Source of the DNA: Gammaproteobacteria bacterium
GTDB taxonomy: Bacteria > Pseudomonadota > Gammaproteobacteria > Eutrophobiales > Eutrophobiaceae
Assembly: GCA_026710545.1 (NCBI GenBank)
Contig: JAPOQU010000124.1
Span: 124,001 to 188,000, forward strand
Reading direction: 5' to 3'
DNA: 64,000 nt
The notes beneath the pieces are model-generated. The model made no database searches, was not told the origin of the DNA, and worked only from the letters and a program-made list of their open reading frames with translations. The position numbers and the translations under genes are program-made. Shown in pieces: positions 46,412-54,846 of this stretch; positions within the stretch are counted from its first letter, which is position 1; each line of letters begins with the position of its first letter.

Positions 46412-48035
46412 CTTTTCTCTTTCTCTTGCGCTCTCTGAGGTCAATACAATGACCTTCTTCCACCAGCTTGCCGGCCAGGGTCTTGATTTCACCCCGTTGC
46501 AGTTTCTGTGATGCGGTCATGGGCAACTCGGTTACAAACAGGAAGTAAGCCGGCACTTTGTAATAAATCAGCCGTTCAGTACAGAAATCGTACAAAATAC
46601 CGGCCGTAGTCTCCATGGATGCCTGTTCCGGAACGGCAGTTTCATTCAGGATTATACAGACGCCGACCTCTTCACCGCGTGTTTCATCGTATATGGGCGT
46701 TACCGCACAGTTGGCAACCGCCGGGTGCTGGAACAGGACGTTCTCCACTTCCACGGCCGCAATGTTTTCGCCGCTGCGCCGGATGATGTTCTTGCGCCGG
46801 TCTACAAAATGAAATGAGCCGTCTTCGCTGATACGGACCACGTCTCCCGTATGGAAATACCCTCCTTCCCATACCTTCGCCGTCTCCTCCCGATTTTTGT
46901 AATAACCGGAAAAAAAACCTTTGTGCGGGTTGTCGCCCCTGGCGCGGATCAGCAGTTCACCCGGTTCCCCCTCCCCGACGTCGTTACCCTCCTCGTCCAC
47001 CAGGCGGTACTCGATGACATCCGGCGCTTTGCCGATGCAGCGCGTGCCGATATGGCGCGGTTCCTTGTTGGCCGTGATGCAGACGTAGGTGCCGGTTTCC
47101 GTCATGGCCCAGCCTTCCACCAGGGGGAAGCCGAAACGCTGCTCAAAGCGTTGCAAGTGCTTGGGGTCGACACCTGCGCCGAAACCGAATTTGACCTGCT
47201 GTCCCAGGTTGTCGCCGGCCGTCTCAGGCTGGTTCAGTAAAATTGCCGGTATCACGCCGAGGTAATGCAGGCATGTCGCACTGGCCTCGCGCACTGTCTC
47301 CCACCAGGTGGAGGCATGGAAGCGGTCAAGCTGGATGATACAGCCGCCGCTCATGATCATGGCCATCATGGAGCACAGGGCATTCATATGCACCAGGGGT
47401 AACGGCGTCAGCATCCTTTCCTCCCCGTAGGTCAACCGGCAGTAACCGTCAATATCGGCGTACCACTGCCCCATGCAGGTAAAATACTCGTTGTTCAGCA
47501 TGCAGCCCTTTGGCGTCCCGGTCGTGCCTGAGGTGTAGAGTACCGCCACCTCGGTCTCCCGGTCCGGTGTGCCTGTTGCCGGTGCAGAGGCGCAGGACGG
47601 CAACTGTGACATTGATTCGGTATCGGCTATTGGTATGGCCGTGTCCCGGCCGGCCAGGACTGTCTGCACTTTTTCCCGGTAACGGGGCAGGCACAGCACG
47701 AGACAGGCGTCGCTGTGATTGATGACATAGGCGATTTCCCGCGGCAGGAAACCGGAATTGACCGGCACGACGCTGGCGCCGAGCTTGTTCAAAGCCAGGA
47801 AGTGCAGAAAGAATTCGGCCCGGTTGTCCAGCATGACGGCAACCCGCTGACCGTAGCCGTATCCTGCCCCGGCGTATTGCTCACTCAGGGTGTTGACTGC
47901 CTGCAGCGCCCGGGTATAAGTATAATCAATGGCTCCCTGGCAGTATTCCTTGCTGGCCTGGCGCGGGATGTGCAGGAACGCCTGGGTTGAGACCTTCCCT
48001 ACGGTTTTCAGAAATTCGGCGTAAACGGTAGTCAT
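46395..48035 (-). CDS. AMP-forming acyl-CoA synthetase (ligase 2)
   Basis: A 546-residue ANL ligase. Motifs are YTSGTTGTPKG, the A5 region GWAMTETG, GGYFHTGDVVRISEDGSFHFVDRRKNIIRRSGENIAAVEVE and a C-terminal TASQKLQRG with the catalytic Lys. The RRSGENIA version of motif A8 is typical of CaiC-like and aryl/alicyclic acid ligases. It lies 12 bases after actP in the minus-strand operon, so it likely activates the acid imported by ActP or formed by the Rieske enzyme. Confidence 0.9.
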   Translation of the reverse strand: MTTVYAEFLKTVGKVSTQAFLHIPRQASKEYCQGAIDYTYTRALQAVNTLSEQYAGAGYGYGQRVAVMLDNRAEFFLHFLALNKLGASVVPVNSGFLPREIAYVINHSDACLVLCLPRYREKVQTVLAGRDTAIPIADTESMSQLPSCASAPATGTPDRETEVAVLYTSGTTGTPKGCMLNNEYFTCMGQWYADIDGYCRLTYGEERMLTPLPLVHMNALCSMMAMIMSGGCIIQLDRFHASTWWETVREASATCLHYLGVIPAILLNQPETAGDNLGQQVKFGFGAGVDPKHLQRFEQRFGFPLVEGWAMTETGTYVCITANKEPRHIGTRCIGKAPDVIEYRLVDEEGNDVGEGEPGELLIRARGDNPHKGFFSGYYKNREETAKVWEGGYFHTGDVVRISEDGSFHFVDRRKNIIRRSGENIAAVEVENVLFQHPAVANCAVTPIYDETRGEEVGVCIILNETAVPEQASMETTAGILYDFCTERLIYYKVPAYFLFVTELPMTASQKLQRGEIKTLAGKLVEEGHCIDLRERKRKRKDAALQ

Positions 48036-48047
48036 TGTTTCAGTGAA

Positions 48048-49628
48048 TTATGCCTTGGCCCGTGCGGTTAAGCCAGGTGACAGTTCGCCGACCTGGGAGC
48101 GCCGTAACTGAGCGGCAAAAGCGTCTGCTTCCGCCGCCGCGCGCCGGCTCTTGTCGGTAATCGAGAATAGCCAGGCGAACAGGAAACACGCGCCCATGGA
48201 AAACAGTGTCGGGTACGCATAGGGGAACAGCGGTTCGGCATAACCCAGCACGTTTACCCACACGTTAGGACCCAGAATTATCAGGCTTACGGCGAGCAGG
48301 AGCCCGGTATATCCGCCGGCTACCGCGCCCCGCGTGGTAAACCCTTTCCAGTACATGAACAGTAGCAGGATGGGAAAGTTGGCGCTGGCCGCAATCACCA
48401 GCGGCAGCGTAGCCAGAACGGCAACATTCTGCCCCTTGAACTGGATGGCCAGCAGGATACCGGTAATGCTCAACAGTACCACCGTCAGCCTGGATACGCG
48501 TAATTCCTCCGCATCGGTACACACCCCCTTGCGGATAACACCGGCAAACAGATCATGTGATATGGTGGTTGCCGCCGATAACATCAACCCGGAGACGACG
48601 GCAAGTATGGTGGCGAATGCAACAGCACAGATAAAGCCCATGAAAATGCTGCCGCCGACAACCTGGGACAGGTGAATTGCCGCCATATTGCTGCCGCCGA
48701 TAATATCCAGGCCGCCCCTGGTAAATTCCGGATTATCCGTCACTAAAGCGATGGCCCCTAAACCGATAACCAGGACGATGAACTGGAAGTAACTGATGAT
48801 GCCCATGGCCCAGGCCGCGGAGCGCCGTGCCTGAATGCCGTCCGGCACGGTAAAGAAGCGCATCAGGACATGAGGCAAACCGGCAGTGCCGCCGATGAAA
48901 GCCAGGCTCAGGGAGATGACGGAGACGATATCCGGGTAAAGCAGGCCGGGTTGCATGATGGCAAGTCCCTGCGGGTGCGCGCCAACGGCTTGTCCGCCCA
49001 GCCGGTTGATATCGAAATCGAATGTAACCAGCACGCCGATGCAGAGTATGGTGCCGCCTCCTACCAGTAGTATGGCCTTGATGATCTGTACCCAGGTAGT
49101 CGCTATCATGCCGCCGAACGTCACATATATCGTCATCAGCACACCCACGATCAGCACACCCTGGGTATAACTCAGGCCAAACAGGGATTCCACCAGGGTG
49201 CCCGCGGCGACCATCTGTGCCAGCAGGTAGGGCACGGCTATGGCCAGGGTCGCGGTTGCGGCGAGAATCCGTATCGGCCGGGCCGCCAGGCGCACGGAGA
49301 CCGCATCGGCAAAGGTGTAGGAGCCCAGGTTGCGCAGTTTCTCTGCGATCAGGAACAGCACTACTGCCCAGCTCAGTATCAGGTTGACGATGAAATAGAT
49401 GGTGTCGAACCCGCCGATGAACATCAGGCCCACCAGGCCGAGAAAAGACGCGGCCGACATGTAGTCCCCGGAAATGGCAATACCGTTCTGTAACCCGCCG
49501 ATGGAACTTCCCGCGACATAGAAATCCTTCCTGGAGCGCGTGCGCCGCGCCGCATAGACGGTGATAAACAAGGTGGCGACAATAAACAGCGCAAAGGACC
49601 CGATGGCCGGGTAATTCAGGTCAGTCAT
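48048..49628 (-). CDS. actP: Sodium:solute symporter, ActP type
   Basis: Na+-coupled carboxylate importer of the SSS family, 526 residues from the ATG at 49628; a longer frame to 49805 lies over the DUF485 gene and is rejected. About 13 membrane segments are visible, with family motifs RRTRSRKDFYVAGSSIGG near the start, then GDYMSAASFLGLVG and GGTAGLPHVLMRFF. ActP in E. coli takes up acetate and glycolate and is paired with the small DUF485 protein YjcH, as here (eight-base overlap). In this operon the substrate may be a larger organic acid. Confidence 0.9.
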   Translation of the reverse strand: MTDLNYPAIGSFALFIVATLFITVYAARRTRSRKDFYVAGSSIGGLQNGIAISGDYMSAASFLGLVGLMFIGGFDTIYFIVNLILSWAVVLFLIAEKLRNLGSYTFADAVSVRLAARPIRILAATATLAIAVPYLLAQMVAAGTLVESLFGLSYTQGVLIVGVLMTIYVTFGGMIATTWVQIIKAILLVGGGTILCIGVLVTFDFDINRLGGQAVGAHPQGLAIMQPGLLYPDIVSVISLSLAFIGGTAGLPHVLMRFFTVPDGIQARRSAAWAMGIISYFQFIVLVIGLGAIALVTDNPEFTRGGLDIIGGSNMAAIHLSQVVGGSIFMGFICAVAFATILAVVSGLMLSAATTISHDLFAGVIRKGVCTDAEELRVSRLTVVLLSITGILLAIQFKGQNVAVLATLPLVIAASANFPILLLFMYWKGFTTRGAVAGGYTGLLLAVSLIILGPNVWVNVLGYAEPLFPYAYPTLFSMGACFLFAWLFSITDKSRRAAAEADAFAAQLRRSQVGELSPGLTARAKA

Positions 49629-49920
49629 CACCCAGGGATTTGCGCATTTCAAGGTACGCTGAATTGATGCGCCTGACATAGTGCAGGGCAGCGGCCAGGA
49701 TAACCAGGATAATGAGCAGCGCGGCAGCCATGCCGTTTGAGAATACGCTGTAAGCGACCAGCGGCGCGCCCATGAATTGTTTTGCGTAGACGCAGAGCAG
49801 GTCAAACACCAGCACCAGGGTGATCAACGCGATGATCAACGTCCTGGACAGCCTGCCGTGAGTACGGCTGAACTTCAGGTAGGCTGCGGAGGTAACGGAG
49901 TTCCGTTGTTCTGACGGCAT
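49621..49920 (-). CDS. yjcH: DUF485 (YjcH-family) small membrane protein
   Basis: A 99-residue inner-membrane protein with two hydrophobic segments (TLIIALITLVLVFDLLCVYA and FSNGMAAALLIILVILAAAL) and a C-terminal RRINSAYLEMRKSL tail. It is the usual partner of ActP and precedes it with an overlap; the precise role is unknown. It follows the Rieske beta gene by three bases, tying transport to the oxygenase operon. Confidence 0.9.
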   Translation of the reverse strand: MPSEQRNSVTSAAYLKFSRTHGRLSRTLIIALITLVLVFDLLCVYAKQFMGAPLVAYSVFSNGMAAALLIILVILAAALHYVRRINSAYLEMRKSLGDD

Positions 49921-49923
49921 TTA

Positions 49924-50541
49924 CTACAGATAGATGAGGATATTTTCCAGCGGCGCATCGCAGTTGAGCAGGTCGACGCGCTTGGCGGCAATCCTGATTT
50001 CATCTCCGCTGACGACCAGCCTGTGTGTGTAGGAACCGGCAAATACGTCCTGTTTTTCACGCCGGTACTGCAGCATGATAAAGCGCGAGGTTACCAGGCA
50101 TTCTCCCGTGGTCTCATCAAAGTTGTCCAGTATGACGTTGCTTACCAGGTGTACGCTGCGCGGTCCGGGTTGCAGGGAAAAGGCGTTTGGGTGTTTGTAG
50201 CGTTTCACGCGCACGGCCCTGAGCAATCCCGTCTCGTAAATTAACGAGATGTGATTTTTCGGGTCCGGTTGCCCCGGCGTTGCCGGTATCCAGTACTCGG
50301 CATCTTCCAGGTACAGGTCGTTCCACTCTTCCCAGCGCTGTTCATCCAGCAGGCGCGCCTCGTGGAACAGGAACTGTTCCAGGGTCCCGGGATCAGGTGG
50401 ATTGAGCGGTTGTCCGGTCTGCACAGGGGTACTGTCCTGTTCGGAATTTATTCCAGTCTGCATAAGGGCGCTGTCCTGTCCGGGAAAGAAGCCGGTCTCT
50501 GTAGTTTTGATGAAATGTCGGTGCGTGAACCGTGGTGTCAC
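49924..50541 (-). CDS. Aromatic-ring-hydroxylating dioxygenase, beta subunit
   Basis: Small structural subunit, 205 residues, with the NTF2-like fold of benzoate/anthranilate-type dioxygenases (FLFHEARLLDEQRWEEWNDLYLEDAEYW, then RTHRL-like YTHRLVVSGDEIRIAAKRVDLLN). The start GTG at 50541 overlaps the alpha stop (GTGA). About 50 residues precede the conserved domain, more than usual, and contain an imperfect 13-residue repeat encoded by two 28-base copies 39 bases apart. A start at the ATG at 50463 would remove part of this. Pairs with the alpha subunit encoded just upstream. Confidence 0.88.
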   Translation of the reverse strand: MTPRFTHRHFIKTTETGFFPGQDSALMQTGINSEQDSTPVQTGQPLNPPDPGTLEQFLFHEARLLDEQRWEEWNDLYLEDAEYWIPATPGQPDPKNHISLIYETGLLRAVRVKRYKHPNAFSLQPGPRSVHLVSNVILDNFDETTGECLVTSRFIMLQYRREKQDVFAGSYTHRLVVSGDEIRIAAKRVDLLNCDAPLENILIYL

Positions 50542-51851
50542 CCGGCACTGGCCATGTAATCTTTCCAGGTCTGGAACTGGTGGCGAAAGACCATGTCGGA
50601 TGTGCCCGCCGAGTGTTTTGTCCCGTCCTCTTCAACTTCTTCCTTGCCCAGGAAACGGTGCTGGCTCACCCACTCATTGCCGTCCTGAATCTGCAAACCG
50701 GATTGCAGCCGGTGGTAGGCCTCGTAATCATCGGGGCCGACCAGGTTGGCATGGGAATTAATCAGGTTGCAGTAAGTGATGGAACGCTGGAACAATTCCT
50801 CCGGCGCCCCTACCTGCCGGAACACCCATGATTCGATAACGGTCCTGTCTACGGCCACGGGTTTCACAACGCGTATCGAGGTGATTGCGCCCTTCAGGGT
50901 AAAACTGGGATAAACCACGGTGTTATGGCGGTTTACTGCGAGGATCTCCCGTGCTTTCTGCTCTCCGTACTTGTCTGTCAGGGCATCCATGTAACCGGGA
51001 ATGGGTGAATAAGCCGAATGGATGCTGAATTTGCCGCCGGTGACGCTGTGCCCGTAATTCCAGGCGGTCAACCCCATCTTTTCAAAAAAATCGTAGTTGT
51101 TGGTAAACGGCGCCAGCATCTCCAGTTCAAAGGGTACCGGGTCCCCTTCCTTCAGGCGCTCATCGAATACCCGTTTGGCAGTGCCGCTGGAAGACTGGTG
51201 CACCACCATGGGATGCATGGCGTCGTTCAGGTTTTCCACGAACATCTTCCAGTTTGAGTCATGCAGGTAGCGGAAACAGCCGCCGGCTATCTCAATACGG
51301 CCTTCTGGCGACCGTTCCACCAGGTTGTCTATGGAGACCGCTGCGCCGCTCAACCAGGTTTTCAAATCAGGGCCTTCCGGGGCCAGGCTGGCGAATACCA
51401 GGCCGTGGTAGCTGTCTACCCGCGGGACCTGCTGCATATTTGATTCCGGGTTGCCCTTGCCGAACCCGGCGCCGTTGTAACCTTCTTCCCTGGGTATGTG
51501 GAGCAGCGTGCCGTCGGTATCGAAGACATAGCCGTGATAGCTGCAGCGCAATTGCTGTGCGTTACCGCGACTGTCGCCGATCACCTGCGCCCCCTTGTGG
51601 CTGCAACGGTTGAACAGCACGTGAACCCTGCTGTCCTTGTGGCGGGTCATCACCACCGGTTGCCGTCCTACGCTCGTGGCGAAATAATCACCGGGCTGTT
51701 GTACCTGGCTGTCGTGGCCCACGTAGATCCAGGACCTGTTCCAGATGCGTTCCATCTCCAGGTCAAAAATGTCGGGATCGGTATAGACTTTTTTATGCAC
51801 GGAATCTTCCCTTATCAATCCGGCCAGCTGCTCATTGGAATAATGTGACAT
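50538..51851 (-). CDS. Aromatic-ring-hydroxylating dioxygenase, alpha subunit (second paralogue)
   Basis: Rieske oxygenase large subunit, 437 residues. The Rieske ligands are C83-x-H85 and C103-x2-H106. The mononuclear iron site is NDAMHPMVVH, with the bridging Asp. The N-terminal 160 residues are very similar to the alpha subunit at 21200-22528 (shared VYTD, DLEMERIW, HKGAQ, YHGYVFDT, LLHIPREEGY). This copy has its beta subunit. The ferredoxin/reductase component is not in the window. It is probably specific for an aromatic carboxylate or amine, given the CoA-pathway neighbours. Confidence 0.92.
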   Translation of the reverse strand: MSHYSNEQLAGLIREDSVHKKVYTDPDIFDLEMERIWNRSWIYVGHDSQVQQPGDYFATSVGRQPVVMTRHKDSRVHVLFNRCSHKGAQVIGDSRGNAQQLRCSYHGYVFDTDGTLLHIPREEGYNGAGFGKGNPESNMQQVPRVDSYHGLVFASLAPEGPDLKTWLSGAAVSIDNLVERSPEGRIEIAGGCFRYLHDSNWKMFVENLNDAMHPMVVHQSSSGTAKRVFDERLKEGDPVPFELEMLAPFTNNYDFFEKMGLTAWNYGHSVTGGKFSIHSAYSPIPGYMDALTDKYGEQKAREILAVNRHNTVVYPSFTLKGAITSIRVVKPVAVDRTVIESWVFRQVGAPEELFQRSITYCNLINSHANLVGPDDYEAYHRLQSGLQIQDGNEWVSQHRFLGKEEVEEDGTKHSAGTSDMVFRHQFQTWKDYMASAG

Positions 51852-51940
51852 TTTCGATTTCTCTGCAGTACCAGTCGCCTGCTTCAGACACCAGGTGGAT
51901 TATAACGCATGATCAGTCCGATAGCACCTCGCCGCGGGCC

Positions 51941-52102
51941 AGCCCGGATGTCACGGTAGGTGATGCGATGATTGCGCCGGATTTTATGCGCCTGCGGGTG
52001 CCTGCGACCGAAAGCATAGCCGTAGCTCTGGTTGAGGAAGCACGTGCCCGCAGGCGCATAAAAGACAAGCAAGGGCGGATTACCTACCGTGACATCCGGG
52101 CT
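51941..52102. repeat. Large imperfect inverted repeat (about 160 bp)
   Basis: Outer arms 51941-51961 and 52082-52102 are perfect 21-base reverse complements. Further in, a second perfect pair of 17 bases (TTTTATGCGCCTGCGGG and its complement) gives an interrupted long stem. The right outer arm encodes the final residues MSR and the stop codon (TAG at 52084-52086) of the monooxygenase fusion. It lies between that gene and the Rieske alpha gene within an otherwise tight operon. It looks like a MITE-type element or strong attenuator; no transposase gene is visible. Confidence 0.85.
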
Positions 52103-54459
52103 ATGGCTACGGCCAGCATTTCCTGCGGGTCGGGTGGTTTTGCATTGGTTCTCAGTTCAATTTCTTCCCGGTTAATTCTTTCGGCATTCATCTCTGCCGC
52201 GAATTTTCCCGCAGCGTATTGATCAGGCCAGTACTGTTCCCGGTAACCGTAACGGGCGGCGGCATTCAGGACGAACTGCGGTTCGTTCATGATCGGGCGC
52301 GCCAGGGCCACCAGGTCGGTTCTTCCCGCGGCAACCAGGGTGTTGACCTGGTCTGCGCTGGTGATATTGCCTGCGACGATGGTCGGCATACCCATTTCAT
52401 TGCGGATCCGGTCGGCAAACGGCGCCTGGTACATGCGGCCGTAAACCGGTTCCTCGTGGCTGACGACCTGGCCCGTGGAAACGTTGATGATATCGGCGCC
52501 GTTCTCCTTTAACAGATGCACCAGAGCCGTCAAATCCTGTCCGGACAAGCCGTCGCTGATCCAGTCCGTCGCTGAAATTCTTACCGAAATGGGCCGTTCC
52601 GGCGGCCAGGCCTGGCGGACTGTCTGCACTATGCGCAGCGGATAGCGGGCCCGGTTTTTGATGCCGCCGCCATATTCGTCGGTGCGCCGGTTGGTATAAG
52701 GACTGATGAACGAAGATAACAAATAGCCGTGTGCCAGGTGTATTTCGAGCATGTCAAAGCCGGCGGCCAGCGCATTCCTGGTGGCATTGAGAAAGTCCGC
52801 TTCAATCCTGTCCATGTCGTCTCCGGACATTTGCCGGGGTATCCTGCTGTGTTTCAGGTAAGGTAACGGAGATGGGGCGACGATCTCCCAGGCATGTTCC
52901 GGCATGGGTTCGTCGATTCCCCCCTGCCATGGGATGCAGGTCGCCCCCTTGCGGCCGGCATGGCCGATTTGCCCGCACACCTTCGCCCTGCTGTTGGCAT
53001 GGATGAACGCGGTGATTCGGCGCCATTGTTCCGTCTGTTCGTCATTCCACAGGCCTGCGCAGCCTGTTGTAATCCGTCCATCTGCCGATGTGCACAGCAT
53101 TTCCGTGCTGACGATCCCCGCGCCGCCTATGCCGCGGGAGCCGTAATGAACGAAATGCCAGTCACCAGGAACGCCGTCGGTTGCGCAGTATTGGCACATT
53201 GCGGATAGCTGGACCCGGTTTTCAACGCGCATGCTGCCGATCCTGAACGGCTGGAACATCGGCGCCGCGGGGTTTTCCATATCTATGTCATCGTACCCCG
53301 TCAGCCTGCGGGTATGCCCGGCAAACCACTTGTCCATGGCGCGGATAAAGCCGGGATCGCGTAAACCCAGGTTGTCGTAGGTCACGCGTTTTGAGCGCAC
53401 CATCATGTTGAAGGTAAACTGCTCTGCATCCTGTTGCGCGTAGCGGTCGATATTTTCGAACCAGTGCAGGCTGGTGACGGCAGTCCGCTGCAACCGGTCC
53501 GCCTCGGGTTTGCGCGCCTGCTGGTAGGTTTCCAGCGCGGCGCCGACCCGGTTGCCCTGCTCCCGGAAGATGTCTGCCAGGGTAATGGCGTCTTCCATGG
53601 CCAGCTTGGTGCCGGAACCGATGGAGAAATGCGCCGAGCGCCCCGCATCACCCAGCAACACGATGTTGTTGTAATAAAGACTGGCATTCCTCACCACCGG
53701 GAATCCCCGCCAGAGTGACCGGTTGGTGATGATGGGATGACCCTGCAGGTCCTTGCTGAAGACCTCTTCGATATAACGTTTTGTATCCTCTTCGGAGAAC
53801 GCATCCATGCCGGCGTTCATCCAGGTCTCGTGGCTGCATTCCACGATCCAGGTCGACATGCCCTCTTCATAGCGGTACCCGTGTACCCACCACCAGCCGT
53901 GTTCGTTCCTGCGGAAAATAAAGATAAAACTGTCCAGGGACAAGGTGGTAGCCAGCCAGCAGAAGCGATTGGGGCGCCAGTCCAGCCTGGTGCCGAACTC
54001 CTCGGCGTAGGCGCTACGCAGGATGGAGGTAATGCCGTCACCGGCGACCACCAGGTCGTGCTTGTCGATCTCCAGTTGCGCCAGGTCGGTGATATCGGTA
54101 TTGAATTCCAGGTTTACGCCCAGTTCATCACAACGGTCGTGGAGGGCGTTGAGCAACTTCAGGCGCGACATGCCGCAGAACCCGTGACCGCCGCTGATCA
54201 CTTTTGTATCGTGTATACGGGTCTCTATCTTGTCCCAGTAGGCGAACTGCTCGACGATGCGCTTGTAACTGGGCGCATCAGCTTCCATGAAGCCGCGCAG
54301 GGTTTCATCGGAAAATACCACGCCGAACCCCCAGGTAGCGTCACGAGGGCCACGCTCGATCACGGTAATATCGTGCGCGGGATCAGCTTTTTTCATCAGG
54401 AGGGAGAAATACAGCGAAGCAGGCCCTCCGCCGAGACAGACAATTTTCAGACCGTTCAT
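52084..54459 (-). CDS. Aryl-CoA monooxygenase fused to an OYE-type reductase (aminobenzoyl/salicylyl-CoA type)
   Basis: A 791-residue two-domain flavoprotein. Residues 1 to about 375 are a class A FAD monooxygenase (VCLGGGPASLYFS nucleotide motif, GDAGRSAHFSIGSGTKLAMEDA DG-type motif). From about residue 395 it is an Old Yellow Enzyme-type barrel (FQPFRIGSMRVENR, HLAHGYLLSSF, RTDEYGG). The same fusion is known in 2-aminobenzoyl-CoA monooxygenase/reductase of Azoarcus, and salicylyl-CoA 5-hydroxylases share the first half. The ATG at 54459 has GGAG eight bases upstream, so the start at 54468 is rejected. It heads the nine-gene minus-strand operon. The stop codon lies in an inverted repeat. Confidence 0.88.
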   Translation of the reverse strand: MNGLKIVCLGGGPASLYFSLLMKKADPAHDITVIERGPRDATWGFGVVFSDETLRGFMEADAPSYKRIVEQFAYWDKIETRIHDTKVISGGHGFCGMSRLKLLNALHDRCDELGVNLEFNTDITDLAQLEIDKHDLVVAGDGITSILRSAYAEEFGTRLDWRPNRFCWLATTLSLDSFIFIFRRNEHGWWWVHGYRYEEGMSTWIVECSHETWMNAGMDAFSEEDTKRYIEEVFSKDLQGHPIITNRSLWRGFPVVRNASLYYNNIVLLGDAGRSAHFSIGSGTKLAMEDAITLADIFREQGNRVGAALETYQQARKPEADRLQRTAVTSLHWFENIDRYAQQDAEQFTFNMMVRSKRVTYDNLGLRDPGFIRAMDKWFAGHTRRLTGYDDIDMENPAAPMFQPFRIGSMRVENRVQLSAMCQYCATDGVPGDWHFVHYGSRGIGGAGIVSTEMLCTSADGRITTGCAGLWNDEQTEQWRRITAFIHANSRAKVCGQIGHAGRKGATCIPWQGGIDEPMPEHAWEIVAPSPLPYLKHSRIPRQMSGDDMDRIEADFLNATRNALAAGFDMLEIHLAHGYLLSSFISPYTNRRTDEYGGGIKNRARYPLRIVQTVRQAWPPERPISVRISATDWISDGLSGQDLTALVHLLKENGADIINVSTGQVVSHEEPVYGRMYQAPFADRIRNEMGMPTIVAGNITSADQVNTLVAAGRTDLVALARPIMNEPQFVLNAAARYGYREQYWPDQYAAGKFAAEMNAERINREEIELRTNAKPPDPQEMLAVAIARMSR

Positions 54460-54464
54460 GTAAG

Positions 54465-54510
54465 ACACTCCAGTTAACCGGAGTGTAAACGGATTTATCT
54501 TACATGTAAA
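54465..54510 (-). promoter_or_regulatory. Promoter with overlapping operator palindromes for the monooxygenase operon
   Basis: On the minus strand TTTACA (54505-54510) and TACACT (54482-54487) are exactly 17 bases apart. The palindrome TTACATGTAA (54500-54509) covers the -35, and a 22-base near-palindrome (54465-54486; ACACTCC and GGAGTGT arms around GTTAAC) covers the -10 to the ribosome-binding site. TGTAAACG occurs twice, 21 bases apart. A MarR-family gene lies 340 bases away, so it is the likely repressor (inference). Confidence 0.55.
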
Positions 54511-54633
54511 CGTTCTATTATTTTATATTTATGCTTGACTGTACTGACTATCATGGGCTAAGGTCACAAGCGACCTGAAATACAGGCGAAGTTGGAGAGA
54601 AGGAACCCTGATATGTTCTACGGAGTGACGAGT

Positions 54634-54819
54634 ATGAATGGCACAAACCTTTATCGAGCGTTAATTTCAACCGGGGCGGATGAGCAAGTGGCAAAAGAAG
54701 CGGCTAACGACAATGCTGAGATGGTGGTTACGCTTGCAGAGTTGAGAATAACAAGCAGGCTGACGCTTGGGTTGGTCATAACCCTGCTATTGCTTGTTTT
54801 GCGTATGCTATTCAGCTGA
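54634..54819 (+). CDS. Small single-pass membrane protein, unknown function
   Basis: A 61-residue protein (MNGTNLYRALISTGADEQVA) with an N-terminal amphipathic stretch and one C-terminal membrane segment (LTLGLVITLLLLVLRMLF). Starts at 54592, 54613 or 54634 are possible; the last has GGAG upstream. It is oppositely oriented to all neighbours, between the monooxygenase operon and the marR gene. The opening faintly resembles small DUF1640/CCDC90-like proteins, but I do not recognise it with confidence. Confidence 0.5.
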   Translation: MNGTNLYRALISTGADEQVAKEAANDNAEMVVTLAELRITSRLTLGLVITLLLLVLRMLFS

Positions 54820-54846
54820 GTTCAACGCTACGCAGGGACAAATCCC

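Noticed and set aside
49628-49805. Longer N-terminus for the ActP-type symporter
   Set aside because: The extra 59 residues overlap the DUF485 gene and do not resemble the family; the ATG at 49628 starts the conserved region.
53737-54477. A 246-codon plus-strand frame opposite the monooxygenase fusion
   Set aside because: The opposite strand encodes a clear flavoprotein with recognisable motifs over the same bases.
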